Shown here: piece after piece, positions 36,340 to 45,562 of the stretch
How the letters are laid out: each line of letters begins with the position of its first letter
Position numbering within the stretch: position 1 is the stretch's first letter
From: an uncultured Mycoplasmatota bacterium
Lineage (GTDB): Bacteria; Bacillota_I; Bacilli_A; RF39; UBA660
DNA: 59,402 bases
Reading direction: 5' to 3'
NCBI GenBank assembly: GCA_947646095.1
Contig: CANSFI010000008.1
Span: 1-59,402 of the forward strand
The notes under the pieces: generated by a model
Seen by the model: only the letters and a program-made list of their open reading frames with translations
Database searches by the model: none
Told to the model about the DNA's origin: nothing
Translations under genes and position numbers: made by a program

Positions 36340-36373
36340 TTCAAAGAACACTTATTTTATAGTCTTCATTGAC
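36340..36373 (+). repeat. Block shared by the right ends of both IS110 elements (copy 2)
   Basis: TTCAAAGAAC (36340-36349) and GTCTTCATTGAC (36362-36373) recur from the first element (8556-8592). Confidence 0.7.
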
Positions 36374-36380
36374 TTATCTA

Positions 36381-36408
36381 AGTTCAAAAAAATTTTGATT
36401 TTTGAACT
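36381..36408 (+). other. Right-end hairpin of the second IS110 element
   Basis: Perfect 10-bp stem AGTTCAAAAA (36381-36390) / TTTTTGAACT (36399-36408), 8-nt loop, 12 bases before the element end. It may also stop transcription. Confidence 0.55.
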
Positions 36409-36456
36409 CATTTTGTGTGTCTAAATTTTAATTATTTATTTTCAACCTTACACCTC

Positions 36457-36747
36457 TTAATCTTCTATCTTTGTTATTAAGTGACGAATAACATCACTAC
36501 TTATTAAAGCTAAACGATCAAATTCTTTAATAGCTTTATCATCATTAGATTCAAGATTAATTAAAAAATAATAACCACTTTTGAATTTTTTGATTTCATA
36601 TGCTAATTCTCTTTGACCAATTTCTTTAAAATCAGTTACATTAGCACCATTATTAGAGATTATATTTTTAAAATTTTCAGAAACTTTTTTAATTTCTTCT
36701 TCACTTAATGTTGGTCTAACAATAAACATAATTTCATATTTTTTCAT
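36457..36747 (-). CDS. rpsF: 30S ribosomal protein S6
   Basis: 96 aa. Starts MKKYEIMFIVRPTLSEEEI and has ELAYEIKKFKSGYYFLINLE. Pairs with S18 on the platform. AAGGAGGTG precedes ATG. First gene of the operon; the IS now separates it from ssb. Confidence 0.96.
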   Translation of the reverse strand: MKKYEIMFIVRPTLSEEEIKKVSENFKNIISNNGANVTDFKEIGQRELAYEIKKFKSGYYFLINLESNDDKAIKEFDRLALISSDVIRHLITKIED

Positions 36748-36812
36748 TTTTACACCTCCTTATGGTCTTTTCGGCAATTTCTTGCAAGGAGTAAATTTCT
36801 TACTCGTCTAAG
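36748..36812 (-). promoter_or_regulatory. rpsF leader, candidate S6:S18 feedback site
   Basis: About 65 nt. Hairpin GAGTAA/TTACTC (36789-36805), the palindrome CTTGCAAG, then GCCGAAAAGACC just before AAGGAGG. In other Bacillota an S6:S18 complex binds an rpsF leader with a bulged CCG motif. The CCG here is suggestive only. Confidence 0.45.
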
Positions 36813-36841
36813 ATTATAACAGAGTTTAACAAATTTGTAAA
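36813..36841 (-). promoter_or_regulatory. rpsF promoter
   Basis: Minus strand: -35 TTTACA (36836-36841), 17-bp spacer, extended -10 TGTTATAAT with TATAAT at 36813-36818. Confidence 0.8.
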
Positions 36842-36930
36842 CCCTTATATTATATGATGTATTAAAATTATTAATTATTCTTTTATTTATAAATTTTTAT
36901 TATTTGTTTATACTAATAATGGTGAATAAT

Positions 36931-37416
36931 ATGTATTATTTAAATTATTTTTTTATTTTTTCTATTATAGGCCATATAATTGAATGCTTTTGTTACTCTA
37001 ATGGAGAGAGTGGTATCTTATATGGTTATTGGACACCAATATATGGAGTTGGAGTAATTATAATTTTGTTAATTAATAAATTTATAAATAAATATAAAAT
37101 TAATAACTTTTTTAAATTTTTATTATTATTTTTTAGTAGTATGATTATTCTTTCTATTATTGAAATTATTGGTGGATATTTAATTGAATGGTTATTTCAT
37201 ACTAAACTTTGGGATTATACTAATTATAAATTTAATATTGGAAAATATACCGCATTAGAAATGGCTATTATTTGGGGAAGTGGAAGTATTTTACTTATTT
37301 ATATTTTAAAACCAATTATAGATAAAATAATAAGTAAGATTCCTAAGTTTCTTACTTATATATTAATTGTATTATTTGTTTTTGATTTACTTATGACTTT
37401 GATTACTAAACATTGA
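36931..37416 (+). CDS. Integral membrane protein, putative ABC transporter permease (CmpB type)
   Basis: 161 aa, four membrane helices. The stretch GILYGYWTPIYGVGVIIILL matches the family called ABC_trans_CmpB, and IIEIIGGYLIEWLFHTKLWDYTNYKFNI its second half. True transport function of the family is unproven, and no ATPase gene is nearby. The start at 36931 is chosen because GGTGAATAAT precedes it. Its end overlaps the end of ychF on the other strand by 11 bases. Confidence 0.7.
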   Translation: MYYLNYFFIFSIIGHIIECFCYSNGESGILYGYWTPIYGVGVIIILLINKFINKYKINNFFKFLLLFFSSMIILSIIEIIGGYLIEWLFHTKLWDYTNYKFNIGKYTALEMAIIWGSGSILLIYILKPIIDKIISKIPKFLTYILIVLFVFDLLMTLITKH

Positions 37417-38506
37417 ATCTAAAGTGACAAATATCTCCATCTTGCATTATATATTCTTTTCCTTCTAAGCGCATTTTTCCTGCTTCTCTTACTAATTTTT
37501 CATTACCTAATGCTTCTAAATCAGAATAACTCATAATTTCAGCACGTATAAATCCTCTTTCAAAATCACTATGAATAATACCTGCACAAGCTGGAGCTTT
37601 CATTCCTTTTTTAAATGTCCAAGCTTTTACTTCATCACTACCTGAGGTAAAATATGTTGCAAGTCCTAGTAAATCATAAGTAGCTTTAATTAACTTATCT
37701 AATCCACTTTCCTCAATCCCTAAGTCATTTAAAAAATTGCTCTTATCTTCATCATTTAATTCACTTAATTCCGATTCTATTTTAGCACACACTGTTATTA
37801 CCTTTGAATTTTCTTTTAAAGCATAATTTCTAACTTCATCGACATATTTATTTCCATTATTTATAAGATCATCTTCACTAATATTAGCCATATATATAAT
37901 TGGTTTTTGTGTTAAAAAATTAAATGGCTTTAATATTTTTAATTCTTCTTCATCAAATTCTAACTTTCTAATAGCTATATTTTGAAGTAGTGATTCTTTT
38001 ATTTTATTTAAAACTTCTATTTCTTTTAATGTTTCTTTATCTTTTGACATTGAAGCTTTTTTTCCAATTTTATCAATTCTATTTTGGACTATCTCTAAAT
38101 CTGATAAAACTAATTCAACATTAATTATTTCAATATCACGTATTGGATCAACACTATCTTCTACATGAATTATATTATTATCTTCGAAACATCTAACCAC
38201 TTCTACAATTGCATCTACTTCTCTTATATGAGATAAAAATTTATTTCCCAAACCTTCTCCAGAAGATGCTCCTTTAACTAGACCAGCTATATCAGTAAAT
38301 TCAAATGAAGTTGGAACTAAACTTTCTGGAACATATAGTTTTTCTAGAAATTCTAATCTTTTATCAGGAACTGTAACTACTCCTACGTTTGGATCAATAG
38401 TTGCGAATGGATAATTAGCTGCTAAAATGTTTTTTTTAGTAATTGCATTAAACAAAGTAGATTTTCCTACATTAGGAAGTCCTACTATACCTGCTGTTAA
38501 ACTCAT
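37406..38506 (-). CDS. ychF: Redox-regulated ATPase YchF
   Basis: 366 aa, exactly the usual length. Obg-family P-loop protein that binds ATP: GLPNVGKSTLFNAIT at the start, DIAGLVKGAS switch, coiled-coil insertion near 130-190, and a C-terminal TGS domain (TFKKGMKAPACAG, then REAGKMRLEGKEY). It starts at 38506 after AGAGGA; two extra codons upstream are unlikely to be used. Confidence 0.94.
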   Translation of the reverse strand: MSLTAGIVGLPNVGKSTLFNAITKKNILAANYPFATIDPNVGVVTVPDKRLEFLEKLYVPESLVPTSFEFTDIAGLVKGASSGEGLGNKFLSHIREVDAIVEVVRCFEDNNIIHVEDSVDPIRDIEIINVELVLSDLEIVQNRIDKIGKKASMSKDKETLKEIEVLNKIKESLLQNIAIRKLEFDEEELKILKPFNFLTQKPIIYMANISEDDLINNGNKYVDEVRNYALKENSKVITVCAKIESELSELNDEDKSNFLNDLGIEESGLDKLIKATYDLLGLATYFTSGSDEVKAWTFKKGMKAPACAGIIHSDFERGFIRAEIMSYSDLEALGNEKLVREAGKMRLEGKEYIMQDGDICHFRFNV

Positions 38507-38594
38507 AAACATTCCTCTTTTCTTTTGTATTATATCATTATTTAATGATTAAAAAAAGTTAAAATTGTAATATTTTTACTGAAATTAATATTCA

Positions 38595-38628
38595 TTTAAA
38601 AACTAGAAATTAAAAGATTCTAGTTTTT
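38595..38628 (-). terminator. abgT terminator
   Basis: AAAAACTAGAA (38598-38608) / TTCTAGTTTTT (38618-38628), 11-bp stem, followed by T on the minus strand. It ends the long rpmH-to-abgT gene run. Confidence 0.75.
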
Positions 38629-38633
38629 TACTT

Positions 38634-40154
38634 CTATATTGTTGGATAAGTATTTGGTCCTATAGGAAGTCCTACAATATACCATCCAATGATAATAATT
38701 AACCATAGTGCTGTAAATAATAATACACAAGGTAAAATCATTTTTAGTGTTCCAAATACTGTTATTTTATTATTTTCTTTTGTATTATATTTTTCTAAAA
38801 AGGCAAGCATTACTATAAAATAAGCAAACATTGGAGTTATTGATTTACCAATACCATCTGCTATTTTAAATATAAATTGTGTAAAATCAGGTGTAATATT
38901 TGAACGCATTAATAATGGAACAAATATAGGTGAAGCTAAAATCCACTTACTTGATAAAGATGGCATTAAAATACTCATTATAATTACTATAATAAATACT
39001 GTTATAATAAGAGGTAAACCTGTAAATGGTAAAGAACTAACTAAGTCTATTAATTTAGTTGATATGACTTCACCTAAATTAGTCCATTCAAGTAAATTTA
39101 CCATTTGTGCTGTAAAAAACATTAGAACAAATACATATCCTAATCCTTCAAAATTCTTAGAAAGACCAACACTATATTCATTACTGTTTTTAATATTTTT
39201 AGATATATAACCATATATAAATCCACAAACCATCATTATAGCAATCGAAATAACAACTATTCCATCTTTTAAAGGTGAAGTGATTCCAAATAATTTTTCA
39301 ATATAGGTATTTCCTTCTCCTAATAATAATCCTGAGCCATGAAGACCTGGTATAATCATATAAATAATATTTAAAAGCATTACTACTAAAGCAAAGTTAC
39401 TACAATACAAAGCTTTTTTAGATATTATTAATTCATCCTCTTCTATTTCACTTTTAGGAACCTTTTTGGATAAAAATTTTTCAATAATAAAAGTTCCTGC
39501 TATAGCTAAAATGAAGGTACTAGCTATCATTATATATGAAGCATATGAAACATTAAAGATATAATCTTTATCAACATTAACAGTTGCTGATAATTGAGTT
39601 AAAGTTCCTAAAGTCAAATCATCATAATTAGCGATTATTCCTGTTCCATAACCAATAGTCATTCCTAAAAATACTGTTAAAATACCTAATAATGGTTTTT
39701 TGCCAATATATTTATAAAGTACTGCTATTAATGGTAATAATAAAGCATAACTATATTCCCCTATAAAACTACTAATAATTCCTAATAATAAAACTATAAA
39801 AGTAATAATGAAAGGTTTTGTTTTCTTTAATGGTGTAAATACTGCTTTAAGTAAACCACTAGCTTCTCCTATACCTACTGCTATTAAAGAAGCTATTATA
39901 AGTAGTAATGGTTTAAAAATTTGTAGATTAGTTATAGCATTAGTTAAAATATATTTCATACCATCTATTGTTAGTACATTTTTAATAGTGATAAGAGAAG
40001 TTTCAATGGTTCCATTTATTATTTCAGCTTTTTGTCCTTCTAATTCAACTAATGAAAAAACAGCACTTGCTATAATAATTAAACCTATTAATAACATTAT
40101 TGTTATTACTGGCCCTAATAATATATTTCTTTTTTTTTGTTTCCTTGTTTTCAT
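38634..40154 (-). CDS. AbgT family transporter
   Basis: 506 aa, about eleven membrane helices. Family stretches include VGIGEASGLLKAVF, FNVSYASYIMIASTF and the PSLSSKWILASPIFVP block. AbgT proteins import p-aminobenzoyl-glutamate or export sulfonamide-like compounds; which applies here cannot be read. It overlaps the DUF951 gene by 4 bases (ATGA), so it is coupled to it. GAAGGTG precedes ATG. Confidence 0.88.
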   Translation of the reverse strand: MKTRKQKKRNILLGPVITIMLLIGLIIIASAVFSLVELEGQKAEIINGTIETSLITIKNVLTIDGMKYILTNAITNLQIFKPLLLIIASLIAVGIGEASGLLKAVFTPLKKTKPFIITFIVLLLGIISSFIGEYSYALLLPLIAVLYKYIGKKPLLGILTVFLGMTIGYGTGIIANYDDLTLGTLTQLSATVNVDKDYIFNVSYASYIMIASTFILAIAGTFIIEKFLSKKVPKSEIEEDELIISKKALYCSNFALVVMLLNIIYMIIPGLHGSGLLLGEGNTYIEKLFGITSPLKDGIVVISIAIMMVCGFIYGYISKNIKNSNEYSVGLSKNFEGLGYVFVLMFFTAQMVNLLEWTNLGEVISTKLIDLVSSLPFTGLPLIITVFIIVIIMSILMPSLSSKWILASPIFVPLLMRSNITPDFTQFIFKIADGIGKSITPMFAYFIVMLAFLEKYNTKENNKITVFGTLKMILPCVLLFTALWLIIIIGWYIVGLPIGPNTYPTI

Positions 40155-40348
40155 ATTTCACCTTCTAATTGAGAAACTTTCTTTAATTTTTTATTGAATT
40201 CGATTCTTGGTAGCATTATACTACGTCCACATTTTAAGCATTTTATTTTAATATCAGCGCCTATTCTTATAATTTTCCATTCGTTTGTTCCACATGGATG
40301 TTGTTTTTTCATAATAACAATACTACCTAATTTATATTCCTTATCCAT
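40151..40348 (-). CDS. DUF951 family protein
   Basis: 65 aa. MDKEYKLGSIVIMKKQHPCGTNEW and IKCLKCGRSIMLPRIEF match DUF951, small Cys-containing proteins (C-G, then CxxC) that often follow mscS and precede ychF in Bacilli. Function unknown; zinc binding is plausible. The start at 40348 lies within the end of mscS; a longer frame to 40381 is unlikely. Confidence 0.85.
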   Translation of the reverse strand: MDKEYKLGSIVIMKKQHPCGTNEWKIIRIGADIKIKCLKCGRSIMLPRIEFNKKLKKVSQLEGEI

Positions 40349-41132
40349 TATGTACCACCAATTGATTATAAGGAATAACAATTTTATTCTTATCTAATTC
40401 TAATTTTATTTCTTTAAGCATCTTTCTTTGAATTTCAAAATGTTTCATAGATTCTGTTAAAGCTGTTATTCTAAAACGAACAGAAGATGATTCTAATGAA
40501 TTAATGCCTAATAATTCTACATCACCTTTTAGATAAGGTAATTCTTTGGTTAGTTTTATACATAAATTGTTTAAAACTTTTTCTACTTTTTCAATGTTTG
40601 ATTCGTAGGCAACATCTATATCAACTATCGCTAAAGAGTTTGATAAATTGTAATTTACTACTTCATTTATTAAACGATTTGCGATAATCATAATTTCACC
40701 TGTATAGGCTTTAATGTGTGTAGATTTTAATCCTACGCCTATTATTTCTCCTCTAAATCCATTAATTGTTACAGTATCACCAACACGATATTGACCTTCT
40801 ATAATTATTGAAACACCTGAAATAAAATCCTTTAATAAATCTTGAAGTGCTAAACCTACAACTACTCCAATAACACTTAATGAAGCTATCAATCCTTTAG
40901 TATCTACACCATATGTTTCAAGAATAAAAAGTCCTGCTATTAAAATAACTAAAACTCTAACAATATTACGTGAAAGTTGTAATAAGGTTTTTTTTCTTTT
41001 ATTACTAAGATGATTAGATTTAGAATAAAAACACTTTTTTAATAAAATTGAAATTATTTTATAAATTAAAAATGATATTACTATAATTATTGTAGGTGTA
41101 ATTACTTCTTTGATTAAAGTTTTTTCTAACAT
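40341..41132 (-). CDS. MscS-type mechanosensitive channel
   Basis: 263 aa. Three membrane helices then the cytoplasmic beta domain. Pore helix region GLIASLSVIGVVVGLALQDLLKDFISG and GDTVTINGFRGEIIGVGLKSTHI are typical. Releases solutes on sudden osmotic downshift. AAAGGAG precedes ATG; 3 bp behind parB. Confidence 0.93.
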   Translation of the reverse strand: MLEKTLIKEVITPTIIIVISFLIYKIISILLKKCFYSKSNHLSNKRKKTLLQLSRNIVRVLVILIAGLFILETYGVDTKGLIASLSVIGVVVGLALQDLLKDFISGVSIIIEGQYRVGDTVTINGFRGEIIGVGLKSTHIKAYTGEIMIIANRLINEVVNYNLSNSLAIVDIDVAYESNIEKVEKVLNNLCIKLTKELPYLKGDVELLGINSLESSSVRFRITALTESMKHFEIQRKMLKEIKLELDKNKIVIPYNQLVVHNG

Positions 41133-41135
41133 AAA

Positions 41136-42017
41136 TTACTCCTTTATATTAATAATTTCTAAAATTCTGTTTAAATCTGCTGCATTATTAAAACTAATCT
41201 CAATTTTTCTATCTTTTATTCTTACTTTAGTATCTAGTTTTTCACGTAATAATTCTTCTACATATTTATATTCTAAATTTTTTTCTTTTTGTTTTCTTGT
41301 AGTCTTTACTTTACGTTCAAATTTATCATCATCTGTTATTCTTTCTAATTCACGAACTGGGATTTTTTCTTCAACTATTTTATTTGCTAATTCTATCATT
41401 TGATCATTTGACTCAAGTTTACTAATAACACGAGCATGTCCCATTGTAAGTTCCCCTGCTAAAATTAAAGCTTGTACTTCAGTTGGGAGTCTAAGAATAC
41501 CTATAATATTAGTAATATGGCTTCTACTTTTTCCTACTCTTTTAGAAAGTTCTTCTTGGGTAATCATTAATTTATCAATCATTGATTTATATGCTAAAGC
41601 TTCTTCTATTACATTTAGATTTTCACGTTGCAAATTTTCAAGTAAAGCTATTTCCATCATTTGTTCATCTGTAAAATCACGAATTATGGCTGGTATTTTT
41701 TCTAAGCCAGCTAACTTAGATGCTCGAACTCTTCTTTCTCCTGCTATTATTTCATATCCTTTTATACTTTTTTTTACTATTATAGGTTGAAATACACCAT
41801 GTTCTTTTATTGATTCTGCTAATTCATTTAAAGCTGCTTCTGAAAAAGTTTTTCTTGGTTGATATGGATTAGCTCTAAGTTCATTTAAATTTATTTCAAT
41901 TATTTCTTCATTACTAGAATTTTCATAAATTTGTCTTTCTATTGTTTCTAGATCTAAATTTTCGGTATTAAATAATTGTTCTAAACCTCTTCCTAAAGCT
42001 CTTTTTTTAGTTTCCAT
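41136..42017 (-). CDS. parB: Chromosome partitioning protein ParB (Spo0J)
   Basis: 293 aa from the ATG at 42017 (a TTG at 42026 also fits). N-terminal RALGRGLEQLF motif that stimulates ParA, CTP-binding domain with NPYQPRK and AGERRVRASKLAG, and a helix-turn-helix (SKRVGKSRSHITNIIGIL) that reads parS. Its likely sites are the three parS copies at 59328-59399. It overlaps parA by 11 bases. Confidence 0.95.
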   Translation of the reverse strand: METKKRALGRGLEQLFNTENLDLETIERQIYENSSNEEIIEINLNELRANPYQPRKTFSEAALNELAESIKEHGVFQPIIVKKSIKGYEIIAGERRVRASKLAGLEKIPAIIRDFTDEQMMEIALLENLQRENLNVIEEALAYKSMIDKLMITQEELSKRVGKSRSHITNIIGILRLPTEVQALILAGELTMGHARVISKLESNDQMIELANKIVEEKIPVRELERITDDDKFERKVKTTRKQKEKNLEYKYVEELLREKLDTKVRIKDRKIEISFNNAADLNRILEIINIKE

Positions 42018-42792
42018 TTCTTTCAATCACTTCCTTTGCTAAGTTAAGGTAAGCTTCTGTTCCTCTACTTTTAGGATCATAAGCGATAATTGGTTTACCA
42101 TGACTTGGTGCTTCTGAAAGTCTTACAAGTCGTGGAATAATAGTATCATAAACTCTTTCTTTAAAATAACTTCTAATATCTTCTACTACTTCTAGCCCTA
42201 AATTAGTTCTATTATCTAACATAGTAAGTAATACTCCTTCAATATCTAAAGTTGGATTTAGATTTTTTTGGGCTAACATAATTGTATTTATTAATTGCAT
42301 AATTCCTTCTAGAGCAAAAAATTCACATTGGACTGGAATTATAACTGAATTAGCAGCTGTTAAGGCATTGGTTGTAAGTATTCCTAGACTTGGAGGACAA
42401 TCAATAATTATATAATCAAATTGTTCTTTTGCTATATCTAAATACTTTTTTAATTGACTCCCCTTAGAAAAAGAATTTGTATTTTTACTTAATTCCATTA
42501 ATTCTATATCAACACCTGCTAAGTTGATTGTTGCTGGTATAATATATAGATTCTTAAATTTAGTCTTTATTATTACTTCTTTTAATTCAGCTTGATTTAT
42601 TAATAATTCATATATACTTTTATTATATTGTCCTTTAGATACTCCTAATCCAGTTGTACTATTACCTTGAGGATCTAAATCAACTAACAATACTTTACGA
42701 TTTAGAACACCTAATGAAGCTGCTAAATTAATACTAGAAGTAGTTTTTCCTACTCCACCTTTTTGATTAACTAAAGCTATAACTTTTCCCAT
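42007..42792 (-). CDS. parA: Chromosome partitioning ATPase ParA (Soj)
   Basis: 261 aa. Deviant Walker A KGGVGKTTSS at 11-20, VLLVDLDPQGN, and IIDCPPSLG. Works with ParB and parS in origin segregation; in Bacillus Soj also controls DnaA. GGTGG precedes ATG. 188 bp separate it from rsmG, with a terminator in the gap, so parA likely has its own promoter. Confidence 0.95.
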   Translation of the reverse strand: MGKVIALVNQKGGVGKTTSSINLAASLGVLNRKVLLVDLDPQGNSTTGLGVSKGQYNKSIYELLINQAELKEVIIKTKFKNLYIIPATINLAGVDIELMELSKNTNSFSKGSQLKKYLDIAKEQFDYIIIDCPPSLGILTTNALTAANSVIIPVQCEFFALEGIMQLINTIMLAQKNLNPTLDIEGVLLTMLDNRTNLGLEVVEDIRSYFKERVYDTIIPRLVRLSEAPSHGKPIIAYDPKSRGTEAYLNLAKEVIERNGN

Positions 42793-42949
42793 TATACCAC
42801 CATTTTCTATTTCTCATTTATATATTATTCTATCATATTTTTTTTTATAAATCTATGCATACAACTTAAATCATGAAATTTTTAATAACTTTAATATTGA
42901 TATCTATTATAATACTTTATTTTCTAAATTATTTAAGTTTAGGTTTACA

Positions 42950-42975
42950 TCAAAAAAGAGATTATTATCATCTCT
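42950..42975 (-). terminator. Terminator behind rsmG
   Basis: AGAGAT (42957-42962) / ATCTCT (42970-42975) hairpin with a T run on the minus strand. It divides mnmE-mnmG-rsmG from parA-parB. Confidence 0.7.
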
Positions 42976-42980
42976 ACAAA

Positions 42981-43685
42981 TTATAAAGGTCTTTTTTTTA
43001 TTTCCACATATTTTCTTGGATATTTATTTGATGTAGATTTAAGTTTTTTTATTTTTATTAATGTTCTGTTACTATTTTCTTTTGGCAATTTAAAATCGAT
43101 TTGTTCTATTATAGATGCATCTAATAATTTTAAAGCATTTTTACTATTCGTTACTTCTTTATCAATATTAGCTTTCATTGGAACAAAATAACCATTTCTC
43201 TTTATCATTGGTATTGAATATTCAAGTAATATATTTAAAGGAGCAACTGCTCGTGCTGTTGCTATATCAAATTGTTCTCTATTTACTTTACCATATTCCT
43301 CAATTCTAGTGTGAATTGCTTCTATATCTTTTAAATTTAATTCTTTAATTATCAATTTTAGAAATTCTATTCTTTTGTTTAATGAATCAATTAACGTTAT
43401 TTTTAAGTTGGGAAATAATATTTTCAATACTATTCCAGGAAATCCTGCTCCTGTTCCTATATCAACTAATGATAGTTCTTGGTTTAAATCAATTATTTTA
43501 CTTAAAGTTAATGAATCGTAGAAATGCTTTAAATAGACTTGCTCTTGATCTGTTATAGCTGTTAAATTTATTTTTTCATTCCAAGTAATTAATAATTCGT
43601 AATATTTTTTTAATTGATTTAATTTTATATCATCTAATTGAATATTTAATTCTTTTACATATTTTACAAATTCTTTTTCATTCAT
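42981..43685 (-). CDS. rsmG: 16S rRNA (guanine527-N7)-methyltransferase RsmG
   Basis: 234 aa. SAM site LVDIGTGAGFPGIVLKI, LIDSLNKRIEFL, and ATARAVAPLNILLEY. Methylates G527 in the 530 loop. It overlaps mnmG by 4 bases. AAAAAGGAG precedes ATG. Confidence 0.95.
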   Translation of the reverse strand: MNEKEFVKYVKELNIQLDDIKLNQLKKYYELLITWNEKINLTAITDQEQVYLKHFYDSLTLSKIIDLNQELSLVDIGTGAGFPGIVLKILFPNLKITLIDSLNKRIEFLKLIIKELNLKDIEAIHTRIEEYGKVNREQFDIATARAVAPLNILLEYSIPMIKRNGYFVPMKANIDKEVTNSKNALKLLDASIIEQIDFKLPKENSNRTLIKIKKLKSTSNKYPRKYVEIKKRPL

Positions 43686-45547
43686 TTTTGATACTCCTTT
43701 TTTAAATATATCATTAAAATAGAAATATCAGATGGATTAACACCACTTATTCTAAGTGCTTGACCTATTGACGTTGGTTTTATTTCTTTTAATTTTTGTT
43801 TTGCTTCACTTGCTAAATTATGAATTTTATCATATTCAATATTCTCTGGTATTTTTTTATTATCTAAATCAACCAGTTTATTAGCTTCTTTATTAGCTTT
43901 ATTTATATATCCTTCATATTTAATAAATATTTCTACTTGATTTATTACTTCATCATCATATTTTAATTCAAAAAAATCTTTGATATTTTTCATCGATATT
44001 TCTGGTCTTTTTAATAAATCATATAAAGTTATTCCATCCTTTAAAATAGCAGATCCTAATTTATTTAAATATTTATTAACCTTTTTTGTTGGAGTTAATT
44101 TATTATTTTTTAAATAATTTACTAAATCTTCAATATTCTGCTTTTTTTCTAAAAATTTATTATATCTATTATCATCAATTAGACCAACTTGATATCCATA
44201 TTTTCTAAGTCTTAAGTCTGCATTATCATGTCTTAAAAGTAAACGATATTCAGCTCGAGAAGTTAATAATCTATATGGATCTCTTACTCCTTTTGTAACT
44301 AAATCATCAATTAAAACTCCAATATAAGCTTCATTTCTTTTTAAAATTAATGGTTCTTTTCCTTTTATCTTAAGTGATGCATTAATACCTGCAATTAATC
44401 CTTGACAAGCAGCTTCTTCATAACCACTTGTACCATTTATTTGTCCAGCTGTATAAAGATTTTCAATTATTTTTGTTTCTAGTGTTTGTTTTAACTGAGT
44501 TGGATAAATAGCATCATATTCTATAGCATAAGCATATTTTAATATTTTTGCATTTTCTAATCCTGGTAAGCTATGAACCATTTTTTCTTGAATATCATAA
44601 GGCATACTAGTAGAAAATCCTTGTAAATAGATATCATCATAATAAATACTTTCTGGTTCTAAAAATAATTGATGTTTTTCTTTATCTTTAAATCTAACAA
44701 CTTTATCTTCAATTGAAGGACAATATCTTGGTCCTACACTTTCTATATCATCAAGACCACCATACATACTTGATTTACTTAAATTATCCATTATTATTTT
44801 ATGAGTTTCTTCAGTTGTATAAATCAAATGACAAGGAATTTGTTCTTCAATGTTGTAATTTGGTTCATTATCAAAACTAAAAGTATGATATACATTATCT
44901 CCATGTTCTATTTTTGCTTTAGAATAATCTATACTATTTTTATCTATTCTCTGAGGTGTTCCCGTTTTTAATCTAATTATTTTAAATCCTAATTTTTTTA
45001 AATTATCACTTAAGAAATGACTAGGTCTTTCTCCATGTGGTCCTTCTAATTTTCTAGTACTACCAACCATTATATTTGATTTTAAATAAGTTCCTGTAGT
45101 TAAAATTACTGATTTACAAAATATTTGATCTTTTGTTTCTAGAATAATCCCTTTTATTTTATTATTCTCTACTATTAAATCTTCTACCATGGCTTCTTTT
45201 ATTTCAAGATTTACTTGATTATTTAAAGTTCTTAACATTTCTTTTGGGTATATTATTTTATCTGCTTGAGCTCGTAATGCTTGTACTGCTGGACCTTTAG
45301 CACTATTAAGAATTTTTATTTGAATTTGAGATTTATCAGCGTTTTTTCCCATTTCTCCACCAAGAGCATCTATTTCCCTTACTACTATTCCTTTAGCACT
45401 ACCACCTATTGAAGGATTACAAGGCATATCAGCTATATTGTTAATATTGCTTGTTATAAGCAATGTTTTATTGTTCATTCTAGCTGATGAAAGAGCTGCT
45501 TCACACCCAGCATGTCCACCACCTACTACTATAATGTCATAATTCAT
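43682..45547 (-). CDS. mnmG: tRNA uridine 5-carboxymethylaminomethyl modification enzyme MnmG
   Basis: 621 aa FAD enzyme. FAD motif VVGGGHAGCEAA at 7-18, then MPCNPSIGGSAKG and GTSGYEEAACQGLIAG. Acts with MnmE on the wobble uridine of several tRNAs. mnmE lies close upstream. Confidence 0.96.
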   Translation of the reverse strand: MNYDIIVVGGGHAGCEAALSSARMNNKTLLITSNINNIADMPCNPSIGGSAKGIVVREIDALGGEMGKNADKSQIQIKILNSAKGPAVQALRAQADKIIYPKEMLRTLNNQVNLEIKEAMVEDLIVENNKIKGIILETKDQIFCKSVILTTGTYLKSNIMVGSTRKLEGPHGERPSHFLSDNLKKLGFKIIRLKTGTPQRIDKNSIDYSKAKIEHGDNVYHTFSFDNEPNYNIEEQIPCHLIYTTEETHKIIMDNLSKSSMYGGLDDIESVGPRYCPSIEDKVVRFKDKEKHQLFLEPESIYYDDIYLQGFSTSMPYDIQEKMVHSLPGLENAKILKYAYAIEYDAIYPTQLKQTLETKIIENLYTAGQINGTSGYEEAACQGLIAGINASLKIKGKEPLILKRNEAYIGVLIDDLVTKGVRDPYRLLTSRAEYRLLLRHDNADLRLRKYGYQVGLIDDNRYNKFLEKKQNIEDLVNYLKNNKLTPTKKVNKYLNKLGSAILKDGITLYDLLKRPEISMKNIKDFFELKYDDEVINQVEIFIKYEGYINKANKEANKLVDLDNKKIPENIEYDKIHNLASEAKQKLKEIKPTSIGQALRISGVNPSDISILMIYLKKEYQK

Positions 45548-45562
45548 AGTTACACTTCTTTT

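Larger units (their letters stand above)
34848..36422 (+). mobile_element. IS110-family insertion sequence (second copy), inserted between rpsF and ssb
   Basis: The element is bounded by CT at 34848-34849 and 36421-36422 (1573 bp plus one CT). When it is removed, the flanks rejoin as a near-perfect palindrome centred on CT: the 21 bases at 34827-34847 mirror the 20 bases at 36423-36442 with one base missing. IS110 elements use a 2-bp core (CT in IS621) and many choose palindromic or hairpin targets. The element runs opposite to the operon it interrupts. Confidence 0.8.
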
